The notes beneath the pieces were generated by a model. The model had not been told where the DNA came from. It saw nothing but the letters and a program-made list of their open reading frames with translations, and ran no database searches. Positions 1-7,021 of a stretch of DNA of 15,053 nucleotides are shown piece by piece (position 1 is the stretch's first letter; the number at the start of each line of letters is the position of its first letter). The position numbers were made by a program, and so were the translations under genes. The DNA comes from an uncultured Paracoccaceae bacterium (GTDB lineage Bacteria; Pseudomonadota; Alphaproteobacteria; Rhodobacterales; Rhodobacteraceae), in assembly GCA_937927885.1 (NCBI GenBank), contig CALEZJ010000341.1:1-15053 (forward strand). Reading direction: 5' to 3'.

Positions 1-762
1 CTGTACACCTTCCGCTCGCTGGTCGCGGATGAATGGCGAAAGGGGCGGGTGTTGCTGGCGGGTGACGCCGCGCATCTGATGCCGCCCTTCATGGGTCAGG
101 GCATGTGCGCCGGGCTGCGCGACGTGTGGAACCTGACATGGAAACTGGACCGCGTGCTGCGCGGCACCGCCGAGGACAGCCTGCTCGACACCTACATGCC
201 CGAGCGCCGCCCGCATGTGACCGAGGTGATCCAGCAATCGATGTTCCTCGGGTCGATCATCTGCATTCCTGATCCGGCCGCCGCTGCCGGGCGCGATGCG
301 ATGTTCCTCGGTGGCGAGGCCCCGCCGCCCGCGCCCTTCCCGCAACTGACCGCTGGGATGCTCGCCCATGGGGCCGATGGTGCGCTGCTGCCGCTGGCGG
401 GGGAACTGGCGCCGCATGGTACCGTGCGCCACCAGCGCCGCACCGACCGGTTTGACGCTCTGGTCCCGCCGGGCTTTGTCCTGATCGCGGATCGCACGAT
501 GGCCGGTGCCTTGCCACTGGCCGATCTGGCCGCGCTGGGGGTGCGGGTGGTGCCGATGGCCGACCGGATCAGCGCGACGGATGCCGAATTTGCCGACACC
601 TCGGTACAATTCCTGCCGTGGATGGCGGTGCGCGGTGTGCATGCGGTGCTGGTGCGCCCCGATTTCTTCGTCTTTGGCGCCGCCGCCGATGCTGCGGGGC
701 TGGACGACGTTCTGGGCGCCCTCGCGGCCGCTCAGGCCGCGCACGGGCTGCGGGCGGCCTGA
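1..762 (+). CDS. FAD-dependent aromatic hydroxylase, MhpA type (3' part; 5' end outside window)
   Basis: The reading frame is open from base 1 and stops with TGA at 760-762, so this is the C-terminal 253 residues of a longer gene (the family is usually 500-600 residues). The window begins just before the second FAD-binding motif, GDAAHLMPP (window residues 21-29), followed by GQGMCAGLRD and NLTWKL, the hallmark of class A flavin hydroxylases of the 3-(3-hydroxyphenyl)propionate hydroxylase (MhpA) group. The rest is the thioredoxin-like C-terminal domain typical of that group. These enzymes use NAD(P)H and O2 to hydroxylate a phenolic or hydroxylated heteroaromatic ring before ring cleavage. 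The N-terminal GxGxxG domain is not in the window. The gene converges on the GntR gene with only 4 bp between stop codons. The family is clear; the substrate is not. Confidence 0.88.
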   Translation: MYTFRSLVADEWRKGRVLLAGDAAHLMPPFMGQGMCAGLRDVWNLTWKLDRVLRGTAEDSLLDTYMPERRPHVTEVIQQSMFLGSIICIPDPAAAAGRDAMFLGGEAPPPAPFPQLTAGMLAHGADGALLPLAGELAPHGTVRHQRRTDRFDALVPPGFVLIADRTMAGALPLADLAALGVRVVPMADRISATDAEFADTSVQFLPWMAVRGVHAVLVRPDFFVFGAAADAAGLDDVLGALAAAQAAHGLRAA

Positions 763-766
763 GGCG

Positions 767-1447
767 TCACGCCGGGCGACGATCCACGACGCCCGAATCG
801 ACCAGGATACGGCGGGTTTTCAGCAGGTGGTCGCGCATCAGCGCGGCCGCCTTGTCGCTGTCGCGCGCCACGGTCGCCTCGGCCAGCGCCTGGTGCTCGG
901 CATCGAGGTTCCGCGCCGCGCGGTCATAGGGCATGGTGGCAATGCGATAGCGTTCGGCCTGCACATAAAGCATCGCCCGCAGCCGCAGCAGCCAGGGCGA
1001 ATCGCACCCTGCCACCAGCGCCGCGTGAAAGCGCGCATGCGCGTCGGTCCAGCCCGGATTGACCCGCGCCGGATCGCCCGTCAGCATCGGCGTGCGCAGC
1101 AGTTCGTGGGTGGCCGAAACCACCTGCCCCTCCCACTGCAGATCGCCGTTGCGGATGGCACTGTCGAGACAGGCGCATTCGATCATCACCCGGGTGCGGG
1201 TCAGGTCCTCCATCTCGGCCAGCGTGATCGGCGCGACGCGAAAGCCCTTGTTGGTTTCCTGCGTCACCAACCCTTCCGAGGTCAGCCGCGCCAGCGCTTC
1301 GCGCACCGCGCCCAGATTCAGGCCGCTGCGCGCGACGGTATCGGCGATGTTGATCTTGGCGTCGGCAGCAAGCACGCCCGTCAGGATGTCCGTCCTGACC
1401 TGCTCATAGGCCAGTTGCGTCATGCTGGGGCCGGTCGTCTTTGCCAT
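767..1447 (-). CDS. GntR-family transcriptional regulator, FadR/FCD subfamily
   Basis: This is a 226-residue DNA-binding regulator. Residues about 10-75 form a winged helix-turn-helix, with the typical run AVREALARLTSEGLV (48-62) and the wing around NKGFRV. Residues about 80-215 are an all-helical FCD effector domain with likely metal or ligand residues Asp135, His141, His185 and His207 (DAHARFH, EHQAL, RDHL). FCD regulators usually respond to small carboxylates or related catabolites and often repress neighbouring genes. The ATG at 1447 follows AAGGAG with a 5-nt gap, which fixes the start. It lies downstream of pckG on the same strand but 275 bp away with its own promoter-like sequence. It is convergent with the MhpA-type hydroxylase gene, a likely but unproven target. 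Family assignment is firm; effector unknown. Confidence 0.9.
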   Translation of the reverse strand: MAKTTGPSMTQLAYEQVRTDILTGVLAADAKINIADTVARSGLNLGAVREALARLTSEGLVTQETNKGFRVAPITLAEMEDLTRTRVMIECACLDSAIRNGDLQWEGQVVSATHELLRTPMLTGDPARVNPGWTDAHARFHAALVAGCDSPWLLRLRAMLYVQAERYRIATMPYDRAARNLDAEHQALAEATVARDSDKAAALMRDHLLKTRRILVDSGVVDRRPA

Positions 1448-1481
1448 GCTTGCTCCTTCGCGCGCGGGGTTCGCGCACAGT

Positions 1482-1523
1482 TTCGATAATCGAAGGATAT
1501 GCTTTTAACATATTATGATGCAA
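1482..1523 (-). promoter_or_regulatory. Putative promoter and operator of the GntR gene
   Basis: This is an AT-rich patch in otherwise GC-rich DNA, 35-76 bp upstream of the GntR start codon. On the reverse strand TTGCAT (1523-1518) and TATCCT (1499-1494) are 18 bp apart and resemble -35 and -10 boxes. Just downstream is a perfect 13-bp dyad, TTCGATAATCGAA (1482-1494). A second dyad, ATATG-N7-CATAT (1497-1513), lies within the promoter. Dyads over the promoter and start site of a GntR gene are a usual autoregulation arrangement. The assignment to this protein is inference. The rest of the 1448-1722 gap holds only the hairpin at 1615-1637. Confidence 0.4.
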
Positions 1524-1614
1524 GGTTGTTTGCTTGGTCTTCCAGCGCAGACCCGGCGCGCGGGCGGGAAGAGGGAGGCATGCCGGGGTGTCGTGTCCGC
1601 GCACCGATCCGCGC

Positions 1615-1637
1615 GCGCCGGTTCCGCGAACCGGCGC
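1615..1637 (-). terminator. Perfect 10-bp hairpin downstream of pckG, possible terminator
   Basis: GCGCCGGTTC (1615-1624) and GAACCGGCGC (1628-1637) are perfect inverted repeats around a 3-nt loop. The hairpin lies 85 bp past the pckG stop codon in the gap before the GntR gene. No T-tract follows on either strand, so it is not a textbook intrinsic terminator; it may stabilise the 3' end of the pckG mRNA or act with Rho. The structure is seen directly; its role is inferred. Confidence 0.4.
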
Positions 1638-1722
1638 GGTGTCGCCGTGCAGGCCGGACGAAATCGCCAAGCGACCAGGCCCGGGCGCCAGACAGGCGCG
1701 CCGGTATGGATGCTGTCAGGAT

Positions 1723-3492
1723 CTAGCCGACCTGGGCGGCCGCGCGCTCCAGCAGGGCGGGGGGGATGGTGCCGCCAAGGCTGCGAAGATAGGCCAGCTG
1801 TGCCGCCCGTTCGGCGGCCAGTTCCGTCGCGTCGGTCGCCATCAGTTCGGCAAAGGTGTCGGCCGCGATCACCCGGTCCGCGCCGGGCAGATCGGCGAGC
1901 GAGGGGACGAGGCCCAGAGGCCCCTCGCTCGCGGCGGCGCGGCCGCGGCTGCGATCCACGATCCAGCGCAGGACGCGCGCGTTGTCGCGAAAACCGGGCC
2001 ACAGGAAACGGCCATCGGCACCCCGGCGGAACCAGTTGACGCGAAAGATCGGAACCGGCTGGCTGAAGGCATCCTTCATCGCCAGCCAATGGGCGAAATA
2101 GTCCGAGATCGCATAGCCGCAGAACGGCAGCATGGCAAAGGGATCGCGGCGCAGCGCCGCCTGACCCTCGGCGGCGGCGGTGGCCTCGGACGACAGGGTC
2201 GCCGCCCACAGAACGCCATCGACCCAGTCGCGGCTTTGAAAGACCAGCGGAAAGGTGCGCGACAGCCGCGCGCCGAACATCAGGGCGGACAGGGGCACGC
2301 CCGCCGGGTTGCTGGCGGCCGGATCGAGGGTGCTGCAATTGGTGGTGCGCACGGTGAACCGGGCGTTGGGATGCGCGGCAGGACGTCCGCATCCCGGCTG
2401 CCAGGGCTCTCCTCGCCAGTCGGTCAGGACGGGCGGCGGCGTCTCGGTCATGCCTTCCCACCAGATGTCGCCGTCGGGCGTCAGCGCGCAATTGGTAAAG
2501 ATGCAGTCGCGCCCCACCATGTCCATCGCCACCGGGTTGGTGCGGGGGCTGGTGCCGGGGGCGACGCCGAAAAAGCCGGTCTCCGGGTTGACGGCGCGCA
2601 TCTCGCCCTCGGCGCCGGCAAAGATCCAGGCGATATCGTCGCCAACGGTGTGGATCTTCCAGCCGGGCATGTCCTCGGGCGGGCGGACCATGGCGAAATT
2701 CGTCTTGCCGCAGGCCGACGGGAAGGCCGCGGCAACATAGGTCTTTTCGCCCTCGGGGCTTTCCAGGCCGACGATCAGCATGTGTTCGGCCAGCCAGCCG
2801 CGTTCGCGCCCGCGCGCCGAGGCCAGCCGGAGCGCCACGCATTTCTTGCCCAGCAGCGCATTCCCGCCATAGCCCGAACCATACGAGACAACCTCGTTGT
2901 CTTGCGGGAAATGGACGATCGACTTGGTGTCGGTGTTGCAGGGCCAGGGGGCCGACACCTGCCCGGGGGCGAGCGGCGCGCCGACGCTGTGGATGCAGCG
3001 GGCAAAGTCATCCTCGGGCATGCGACGCAGGACATCGGCACCCATGCGCGTCATCAGATGCATGCTGGCGGCGACATAGGCGGAATCGGTGACCTGGATG
3101 CCGAACATCTCGATCGGGGTGCCCGAGGCCATCACGAAGGGGATCACATACATCGTGCGCCCGGCCATCGCACCGCGCAGCAACCCGTCCAGTTCGGTGC
3201 GCATCGCGACCGGATCGCGCCAGTTGTTCGTGGGGCCGGCCGCATCGCGTGTGGGGGTGCAGATGAAGGTCCGGTGTTCCAGCCGTGCCACGTCATCCGG
3301 GGTTGACCGTGCCAGATAGGAATTCGGCCGCAGGACCGGGTTCAGCGGGATCAGCGTGCCCTGACCGACCAGGGTTTCGCACAGCGCCCGGTATTCCGCA
3401 TCGCTTCCGTCGCACCAGTGGATCGCGGCGGGCTGGCAGCGGTCCGCGACAGAACTGACCCATTCGGTGATGCGGCTGGTCTTCGGTTGCAT
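1723..3492 (-). CDS. pckG: Phosphoenolpyruvate carboxykinase, GTP type
   Basis: This cytosolic enzyme converts oxaloacetate plus GTP to phosphoenolpyruvate, CO2 and GDP, the entry to gluconeogenesis. The 589-residue product has the usual family length (about 600). Visible motifs are GPTNNW (86-91), FGSGYGG-like YGSGYGGN (204-211) with GKK (215-217), the P-loop SACGKTN with catalytic Cys261 (259-265), the metal site GDDIAW (284-289), RSEATAAAE-like SSEATAAAE (434-442), and VNWFR...FLWPGF (485-501). The segment after WPGF is RDN where GEN is usual, next to the guanine pocket. The start at 3492 is chosen because AAGGAG lies 8 nt upstream; an in-frame ATG 10 codons earlier (3522) lacks this. Many alphaproteobacteria use the ATP-type enzyme instead, so the GTP form inside a catabolic island is notable. 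It sits downstream of lacI with a 129-bp gap containing its own possible control sites. Confidence 0.96.
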   Translation of the reverse strand: MQPKTSRITEWVSSVADRCQPAAIHWCDGSDAEYRALCETLVGQGTLIPLNPVLRPNSYLARSTPDDVARLEHRTFICTPTRDAAGPTNNWRDPVAMRTELDGLLRGAMAGRTMYVIPFVMASGTPIEMFGIQVTDSAYVAASMHLMTRMGADVLRRMPEDDFARCIHSVGAPLAPGQVSAPWPCNTDTKSIVHFPQDNEVVSYGSGYGGNALLGKKCVALRLASARGRERGWLAEHMLIVGLESPEGEKTYVAAAFPSACGKTNFAMVRPPEDMPGWKIHTVGDDIAWIFAGAEGEMRAVNPETGFFGVAPGTSPRTNPVAMDMVGRDCIFTNCALTPDGDIWWEGMTETPPPVLTDWRGEPWQPGCGRPAAHPNARFTVRTTNCSTLDPAASNPAGVPLSALMFGARLSRTFPLVFQSRDWVDGVLWAATLSSEATAAAEGQAALRRDPFAMLPFCGYAISDYFAHWLAMKDAFSQPVPIFRVNWFRRGADGRFLWPGFRDNARVLRWIVDRSRGRAAASEGPLGLVPSLADLPGADRVIAADTFAELMATDATELAAERAAQLAYLRSLGGTIPPALLERAAAQVG

Positions 3493-3564
3493 GCAGAGGG
3501 CTCCTTGTCCGGGCTGTTCCACTGGCGGGTTTCGGTCGCGCGCGACCCCGACCTGACCTGCTGT

Positions 3565-3581
3565 GCAACAGTTTGCGCAAA
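3565..3581 (-). promoter_or_regulatory. Possible weak operator upstream of pckG
   Basis: GCAACAGTTTGC (3565-3576) has the same GCAA-N4-TTGC arms and 12-bp length as the LacI-type operators elsewhere in the window, but lacks their central CG. It overlaps a perfect 10-bp palindrome, TTTGCGCAAA (3572-3581). The sites lie 73-89 bp upstream of the pckG start. No convincing -35/-10 pair was found here. Binding by the adjacent LacI protein is possible but weakly supported. Confidence 0.25.
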
Positions 3582-3621
3582 GCTTGCAATGGGGAATCCG
3601 ACACCCGCCCGGATGTTTTCG

Positions 3622-4656
3622 CTAACCCTGCGCCGCTGCGGTCAAGGCGCGGGTCGAACCGCGAATGACCAGTTCCACCGGCAGGACGATGTGGCGCGGC
3701 ACGCGCTGTCCATCGATCATGTCCAGGATGATCTTTCCGGCCTCGACGCCCATCTGGTATTGCTGGATGCGCACGGTGGTCAGCGGCGGGTGGATGCGAT
3801 CCACCATCGGCATGTCGTTGTATCCCGTGACCGAAACATCCCCGGGACAGGACAGGTTGCGCCGTTCCAAGGCGCAGATCGCGCCGATCGCCAGCCGGTC
3901 GTTGGCACAAAGAACCGCCGTGAAGGCTGTGCCACGGGCGATCAGTTCTTCCAGACAGCGTTCGCCTTCGTTCTCGGTATAGGCGGTGGCAAAGCAGATC
4001 AGGCGCGGATCGTCGACGACGCCCAGGGCATCGCGGTGATGCAGAAAGGCCGTGTGGCGCTCGGCCCCGGTCGAGGCATTCTGCGGCCCCGCCAGCACCG
4101 CGATGCGGCGATGCCCCAGCGACACCAGATGCGTCAGGGCGCGCAACACGCCGTTGTCGTCCTGATGCACCACCGAACTGATTGCGGGATTGTCCAGGCG
4201 GCGGTTGACCGTGACAACCGGCGTTCCCGCCAGCGCGGTATCATCGACGACCTTGTCCTCGCGGCTGACGCTGGCCAGGATCAGCCCGTCGATCCCGCGC
4301 GACACAAAGCCGTTGGCGATGTCGCGTTCGCGTTTCTCGTCGCTGTCGGTGTTGCCCAGAATCGCGTAATACCCATGCGCCAGAAGGGCGCTTTCGATCC
4401 CGCGCAGCATGGGTGGAAAGATCGGGTTCTCGATGTCGGGAACGATCACGCCGATGGTCCGGCTGCGGTTGGTTCGCAGGGAATAGGCGGCGGCATTGGG
4501 CCGGTATTCCAGCTTTTCGCTGATCTCGACAATTCGTTGCACCACGGCGGGGTTGATCAGGGACCGCGTGCGCGGATCCAGCGCCCGCGAGACAGTCGAC
4601 GCATGGACGCCCGCGGCCTCGGCCACGTCCTTCAAGGTTACACGTTGTCTCGCCAC
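3622..4656 (-). CDS. LacI-family transcriptional regulator
   Basis: This is a 344-residue repressor-type protein. Residues 5-25 are the LacI helix-turn-helix (VTLKDVAEAAGVHASTVSRAL), residues about 48-62 the hinge helix region (LEYRPNAAAYSLRT), and residues about 66-335 a periplasmic-binding-protein-like effector domain beginning TIGVIVPDIENPIF. The predicted start is GTG at 4656 and places VTLKDVA where it normally lies. The ribosome-binding site is weak. It is divergent from the beta-hydroxyacid dehydrogenase gene, and the shared 258-bp gap holds two operator-like palindromes. Similar sites also lie before the creatinase-like and ABC operons, so it probably controls these genes as well as itself. 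LacI-type proteins outside sugar metabolism are common in alphaproteobacteria, so the effector need not be a sugar. Confidence 0.94.
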   Translation of the reverse strand: MARQRVTLKDVAEAAGVHASTVSRALDPRTRSLINPAVVQRIVEISEKLEYRPNAAAYSLRTNRSRTIGVIVPDIENPIFPPMLRGIESALLAHGYYAILGNTDSDEKRERDIANGFVSRGIDGLILASVSREDKVVDDTALAGTPVVTVNRRLDNPAISSVVHQDDNGVLRALTHLVSLGHRRIAVLAGPQNASTGAERHTAFLHHRDALGVVDDPRLICFATAYTENEGERCLEELIARGTAFTAVLCANDRLAIGAICALERRNLSCPGDVSVTGYNDMPMVDRIHPPLTTVRIQQYQMGVEAGKIILDMIDGQRVPRHIVLPVELVIRGSTRALTAAAQG

Positions 4657-4701
4657 ACTCTACCCTGCCGTCTGATGCTGGTGGACCTGTTTATCACGGC
4701 T

Positions 4702-4713
4702 GCAAACGTTTTC
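4702..4713. promoter_or_regulatory. LacI-type operator near the lacI promoter
   Basis: GCAAACGTTTTC contains the perfect palindrome AAACGTTT (4704-4711) centred on CG, with one mismatched outer pair. It lies 46-57 bp upstream of the lacI start. It matches the PurR/LacI-family operator style (core GCAAACGTTTGC) and the other sites in this window, which suggests autoregulation. Its centre is 115 bp, about eleven helical turns, from the site at 4817-4828, compatible with looping. Confidence 0.55.
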
Positions 4714-4781
4714 TACCCCTCGCAATGCGCCTTCGGGCGTCTACGGGGGTCAATCCGGTCAGGCAGCCCTGCGAAAATCCG

Positions 4782-4828
4782 TTGACGAACGCATGGCGCC
4801 ATGAGATACGAGTTAGGCAATCGATTGC
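4782..4828 (+). promoter_or_regulatory. Promoter and LacI-type operator of the beta-hydroxyacid dehydrogenase gene
   Basis: TTGACG (4782-4787) and GATACG (4805-4810) are 17 bp apart and form a plausible sigma-70 promoter. Six bases further on is the perfect 12-bp palindrome GCAATCGATTGC (4817-4828), centred on CG, covering the expected transcription start. The spacer also contains a second perfect palindrome, CATGGCGCCATG (4792-4803). The operator position is that of a classical repression site. Confidence 0.6.
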
Positions 4829-4914
4829 ACAACTTGCAAAACGAAGCCCCAGTCGACCGGAATTCCCGCAGTCCGGGGCCGATCACCCCCTTTGAAGCAG
4901 ATGGAAAGGCAACC

Positions 4915-5877
4915 ATGACACCGGCACACGCAAGACAGACGTTGGGATGGATCGGGCTGGGCAGGATGGGCTATCCCATGGCCGAACGGCTGATCAAGGC
5001 AGGCCATGACGTGCGGGTCTGGAATCGCACCCGCGCCAAGGCCGAACCCCTCGCTGCCCTGGGCGCGACGCTGGTCGATCAGCCCTCGGACCTGGCGGGC
5101 TGTGACGTCGTGTTCACCATGGTGTCCAGCGGCAAGGATCTGGAACAGGTCTATTTCGGCGCGAACGGCGCAACCACCGGCGCGCGTGTTCCGGGCATCT
5201 TTGTCGATTGCTCGTCCATCGGTGTGGAACAGGGGGCCAGCATCCGCCAGCGCATCGCGGCCCTGGGCGCGCGCATGCTGGCCGCGCCGGTCAGCGGCAA
5301 CGGCAAGTGCGTCCGCGCGGGCAAGCTCAGCCAGGTGGTTTCCGGTGATGCCGCCACCTTCGAGACGGTGCGCCCGCTGCTGCAGGCGATTGCCGCCAAT
5401 GGCGTTGCCTATGTCGGCGAGGCCGAACTGGCCCGCACCTGCAAGATCGCCCACAATGTGCTGCTGGGCGTGGTCATTCAGAATCTGGCCGAAATCACCA
5501 TTCTGGCCGAACGGGCCGGCGTGCCGCGGCACGCGTTTCTGGAATTCATCAACAATTCGGTCATGGGGTCGATCTTTACCCGCTACAAGACCCCGGCGCT
5601 GGTCAATCTGGACTGGACCACCGCCTTCACCCCGGCCCTGTTGCGCAAGGACATGGATCTGGGGCTGGCCATCGGCCGGGATCTGAACGTGCCGATGCCG
5701 GTAACTGCCGCCACGCGCGAGGCGATCCAGGCCCATTTCGGAACCGCCACGTTGCAAGACGATCCGGCGGCCTATCTGGAGAAGGATTTCGCCGCGCTGC
5801 TGGAGACTGTCGCGCTGCACGCCGGCCACCGGCTGGTAAGCGAGAACAAGACCATTCCGACGGGGCTGGAATACTGA
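4915..5877 (+). CDS. NAD(P)-dependent beta-hydroxyacid dehydrogenase (3-hydroxyisobutyrate dehydrogenase family)
   Basis: This 320-residue protein oxidises a beta-hydroxyacid to the semialdehyde or keto acid, or reduces a tartronate-semialdehyde-like substrate, with NAD(P). The Rossmann motif GLGRMGYPMAE is at 14-24, the substrate loop APVSGNGK at 124-131, the catalytic Lys177 with Asn181 in KIAHN, and KDMDLGL at 245-251. The substrate loop departs from the common PVSGG..GA..G form, reading PVSGNGKCVRAGKLS, so the substrate may differ from those of HIBADH or GarR. The ATG at 4915 has GGAAAGG just upstream. The frame stays open back to 4801, but that extension would run through the promoter and operator. 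It is a single-gene unit divergent from lacI and is followed by a strong terminator. It may carry out the dehydrogenase step for a product released by the hydrolases to its right. Confidence 0.92.
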   Translation: MTPAHARQTLGWIGLGRMGYPMAERLIKAGHDVRVWNRTRAKAEPLAALGATLVDQPSDLAGCDVVFTMVSSGKDLEQVYFGANGATTGARVPGIFVDCSSIGVEQGASIRQRIAALGARMLAAPVSGNGKCVRAGKLSQVVSGDAATFETVRPLLQAIAANGVAYVGEAELARTCKIAHNVLLGVVIQNLAEITILAERAGVPRHAFLEFINNSVMGSIFTRYKTPALVNLDWTTAFTPALLRKDMDLGLAIGRDLNVPMPVTAATREAIQAHFGTATLQDDPAAYLEKDFAALLETVALHAGHRLVSENKTIPTGLEY

Positions 5878-5903
5878 CATCGGGTTGGACACGAAACGGA
5901 AAG

Positions 5904-5929
5904 GGGGCCGCCCGGCGACGGGCGGCCCC
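5904..5929. terminator. Strong hairpin terminator between convergent genes
   Basis: GGGGCCGCCCG (5904-5914) and CGGGCGGCCCC (5919-5929) form a perfect 11-bp stem with a GCGA loop. It is followed by TCTCGGTTT on the forward strand and by CTTTCCGTTT on the reverse strand. It lies between the converging dehydrogenase and alpha/beta hydrolase genes and probably ends transcription in both directions. Confidence 0.8.
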
Positions 5930-5953
5930 TCTCGGTTTGGCCGGGTGCGCGGA

Positions 5954-7021
5954 TCAGCCCCGGATCGCGCCAGAGAACACGTCGCCCAGCCAGTCGGCGA
6001 CCAGCGGGCGATAGAGCCAGGGCATGTTGTTGCAGACGTGATTGCCCTCGGGCAGGACATGCAGCGCCACCGGGCCCCGACAGAAATCGGCGCTGGCCCG
6101 GGCCTGCGTCACCGGAAAGATCCGGTCGCGTCCGCCGTGGATCACCAGCGCGGGGAATGATGGCCCGGTCAGGCCCGCCACCGAAAAGTCGCGCGCCCGG
6201 GTGGAAACGTCCTCGGTGCCCAGGGCGTGGCGCATGTTGTCGCGGTACACCTGCGGCAACTCGGGTTCAAAGGCACCCAGATCGGCGAATCCGTTGATGG
6301 ACACCACGGCCGAGGGCCAGTCCAGCAGCGCTGCCGCGCGCAGCACCAGAAAGCCGCCAAAGGCCATCCCGACCAGCCCGATGCGCCCGTCAAGGCCCGC
6401 AAGGCCGCGCAGGCGGGCGGCCACTGCATCCAGTGCCGGGGCGATATCGGGGCGCAGCGGCCCCATCGAGCGCCCCTCGCCCTGGCCCGGCCCGTCGAGC
6501 GAGAATGTCGCGATCCCGCGCGACAGGAACACCCGTTCCAGGGCGGGGAATTCCTCCTTGGTGGAATCCGACCCCGGCACGATCAGTGCCACGGGCGCGG
6601 CGGTAGCCGGGGCGACCGGCCTGCGCAGATAGCCGCGCAGGTTGCCGCCGGGGACCGCGATCTCGATCAGTTCGGCAGGCGGGTCCAGCAACGGCGCCGC
6701 CTGACGATAGAGCGCGCATTTGCGCGCTGCGGCCGCGTCCTTGGCCGCCGGGTCCTCGAAGGCCATGAACTGGCCAAAGTGATAGCAGGCGGCGGCGCGG
6801 GCAAAGGCTTCTCCCGCCGTCAACCGCCAGCCGCGGGCCAGCGCATCCTCGGCGATGGCGGCATGCCGGTCGCCTTCGGCGCACCAGGCGCCCAACCAGC
6901 CAGACCAGTCACCGGCCCGGCCGATCACCTCTTTCGCGGTGGCCGAGGGAATCCCCGCCACTTCGATGCGCGGCAGCCAATGCTCGACCACGCTCAACAG
7001 TTTTCCCGATGCGTCGCTCAC
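5954..7021 (-). CDS. Alpha/beta hydrolase, 2,6-dihydroxypseudooxynicotine hydrolase/FrsA-like, nucleophile serine replaced
   Basis: This is a protein of about 355 residues with an N-terminal helical region (about 1-115) and an alpha/beta hydrolase core. The layout and the motif PGSDSTKEE resemble the C-C bond hydrolase of the nicotine pathway in Arthrobacter and DUF1100/FrsA-type proteins. Core motifs are SLDGPGQGEG, the nucleophile elbow, an acid in HGGRDRIFP and a histidine in PEGNH. The elbow reads VGMAFGG: the nucleophile position is Ala (codon GCC, about residue 220) instead of Ser, while Asp (about 299) and His (about 328) remain. It could be inactive, use another chemistry, or be a ligand-binding protein. 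Start choice: GTG at 7021 has GGAG 8 nt upstream and gives a GTGA overlap with the preceding gene; the ATG at 7027 has GGAG only 2 nt away. It is the last gene of the reverse operon. Confidence 0.85.
   Translation of the reverse strand: MSDASGKLLSVVEHWLPRIEVAGIPSATAKEVIGRAGDWSGWLGAWCAEGDRHAAIAEDALARGWRLTAGEAFARAAACYHFGQFMAFEDPAAKDAAAARKCALYRQAAPLLDPPAELIEIAVPGGNLRGYLRRPVAPATAAPVALIVPGSDSTKEEFPALERVFLSRGIATFSLDGPGQGEGRSMGPLRPDIAPALDAVAARLRGLAGLDGRIGLVGMAFGGFLVLRAAALLDWPSAVVSINGFADLGAFEPELPQVYRDNMRHALGTEDVSTRARDFSVAGLTGPSFPALVIHGGRDRIFPVTQARASADFCRGPVALHVLPEGNHVCNNMPWLYRPLVADWLGDVFSGAIRG

Noticed and set aside
1534..3306. 590-codon open frame on the forward strand opposite pckG
   Set aside because: It is a shadow of the strongly GC-biased pckG codons, low in hydrophobic patterning and without family motifs; the reverse-strand PEPCK is unmistakable.
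4801..4914. N-terminal extension of the beta-hydroxyacid dehydrogenase
   Set aside because: The added 38 residues cover the -10 region and operator; the Rossmann motif is at the normal position with the ATG at 4915.
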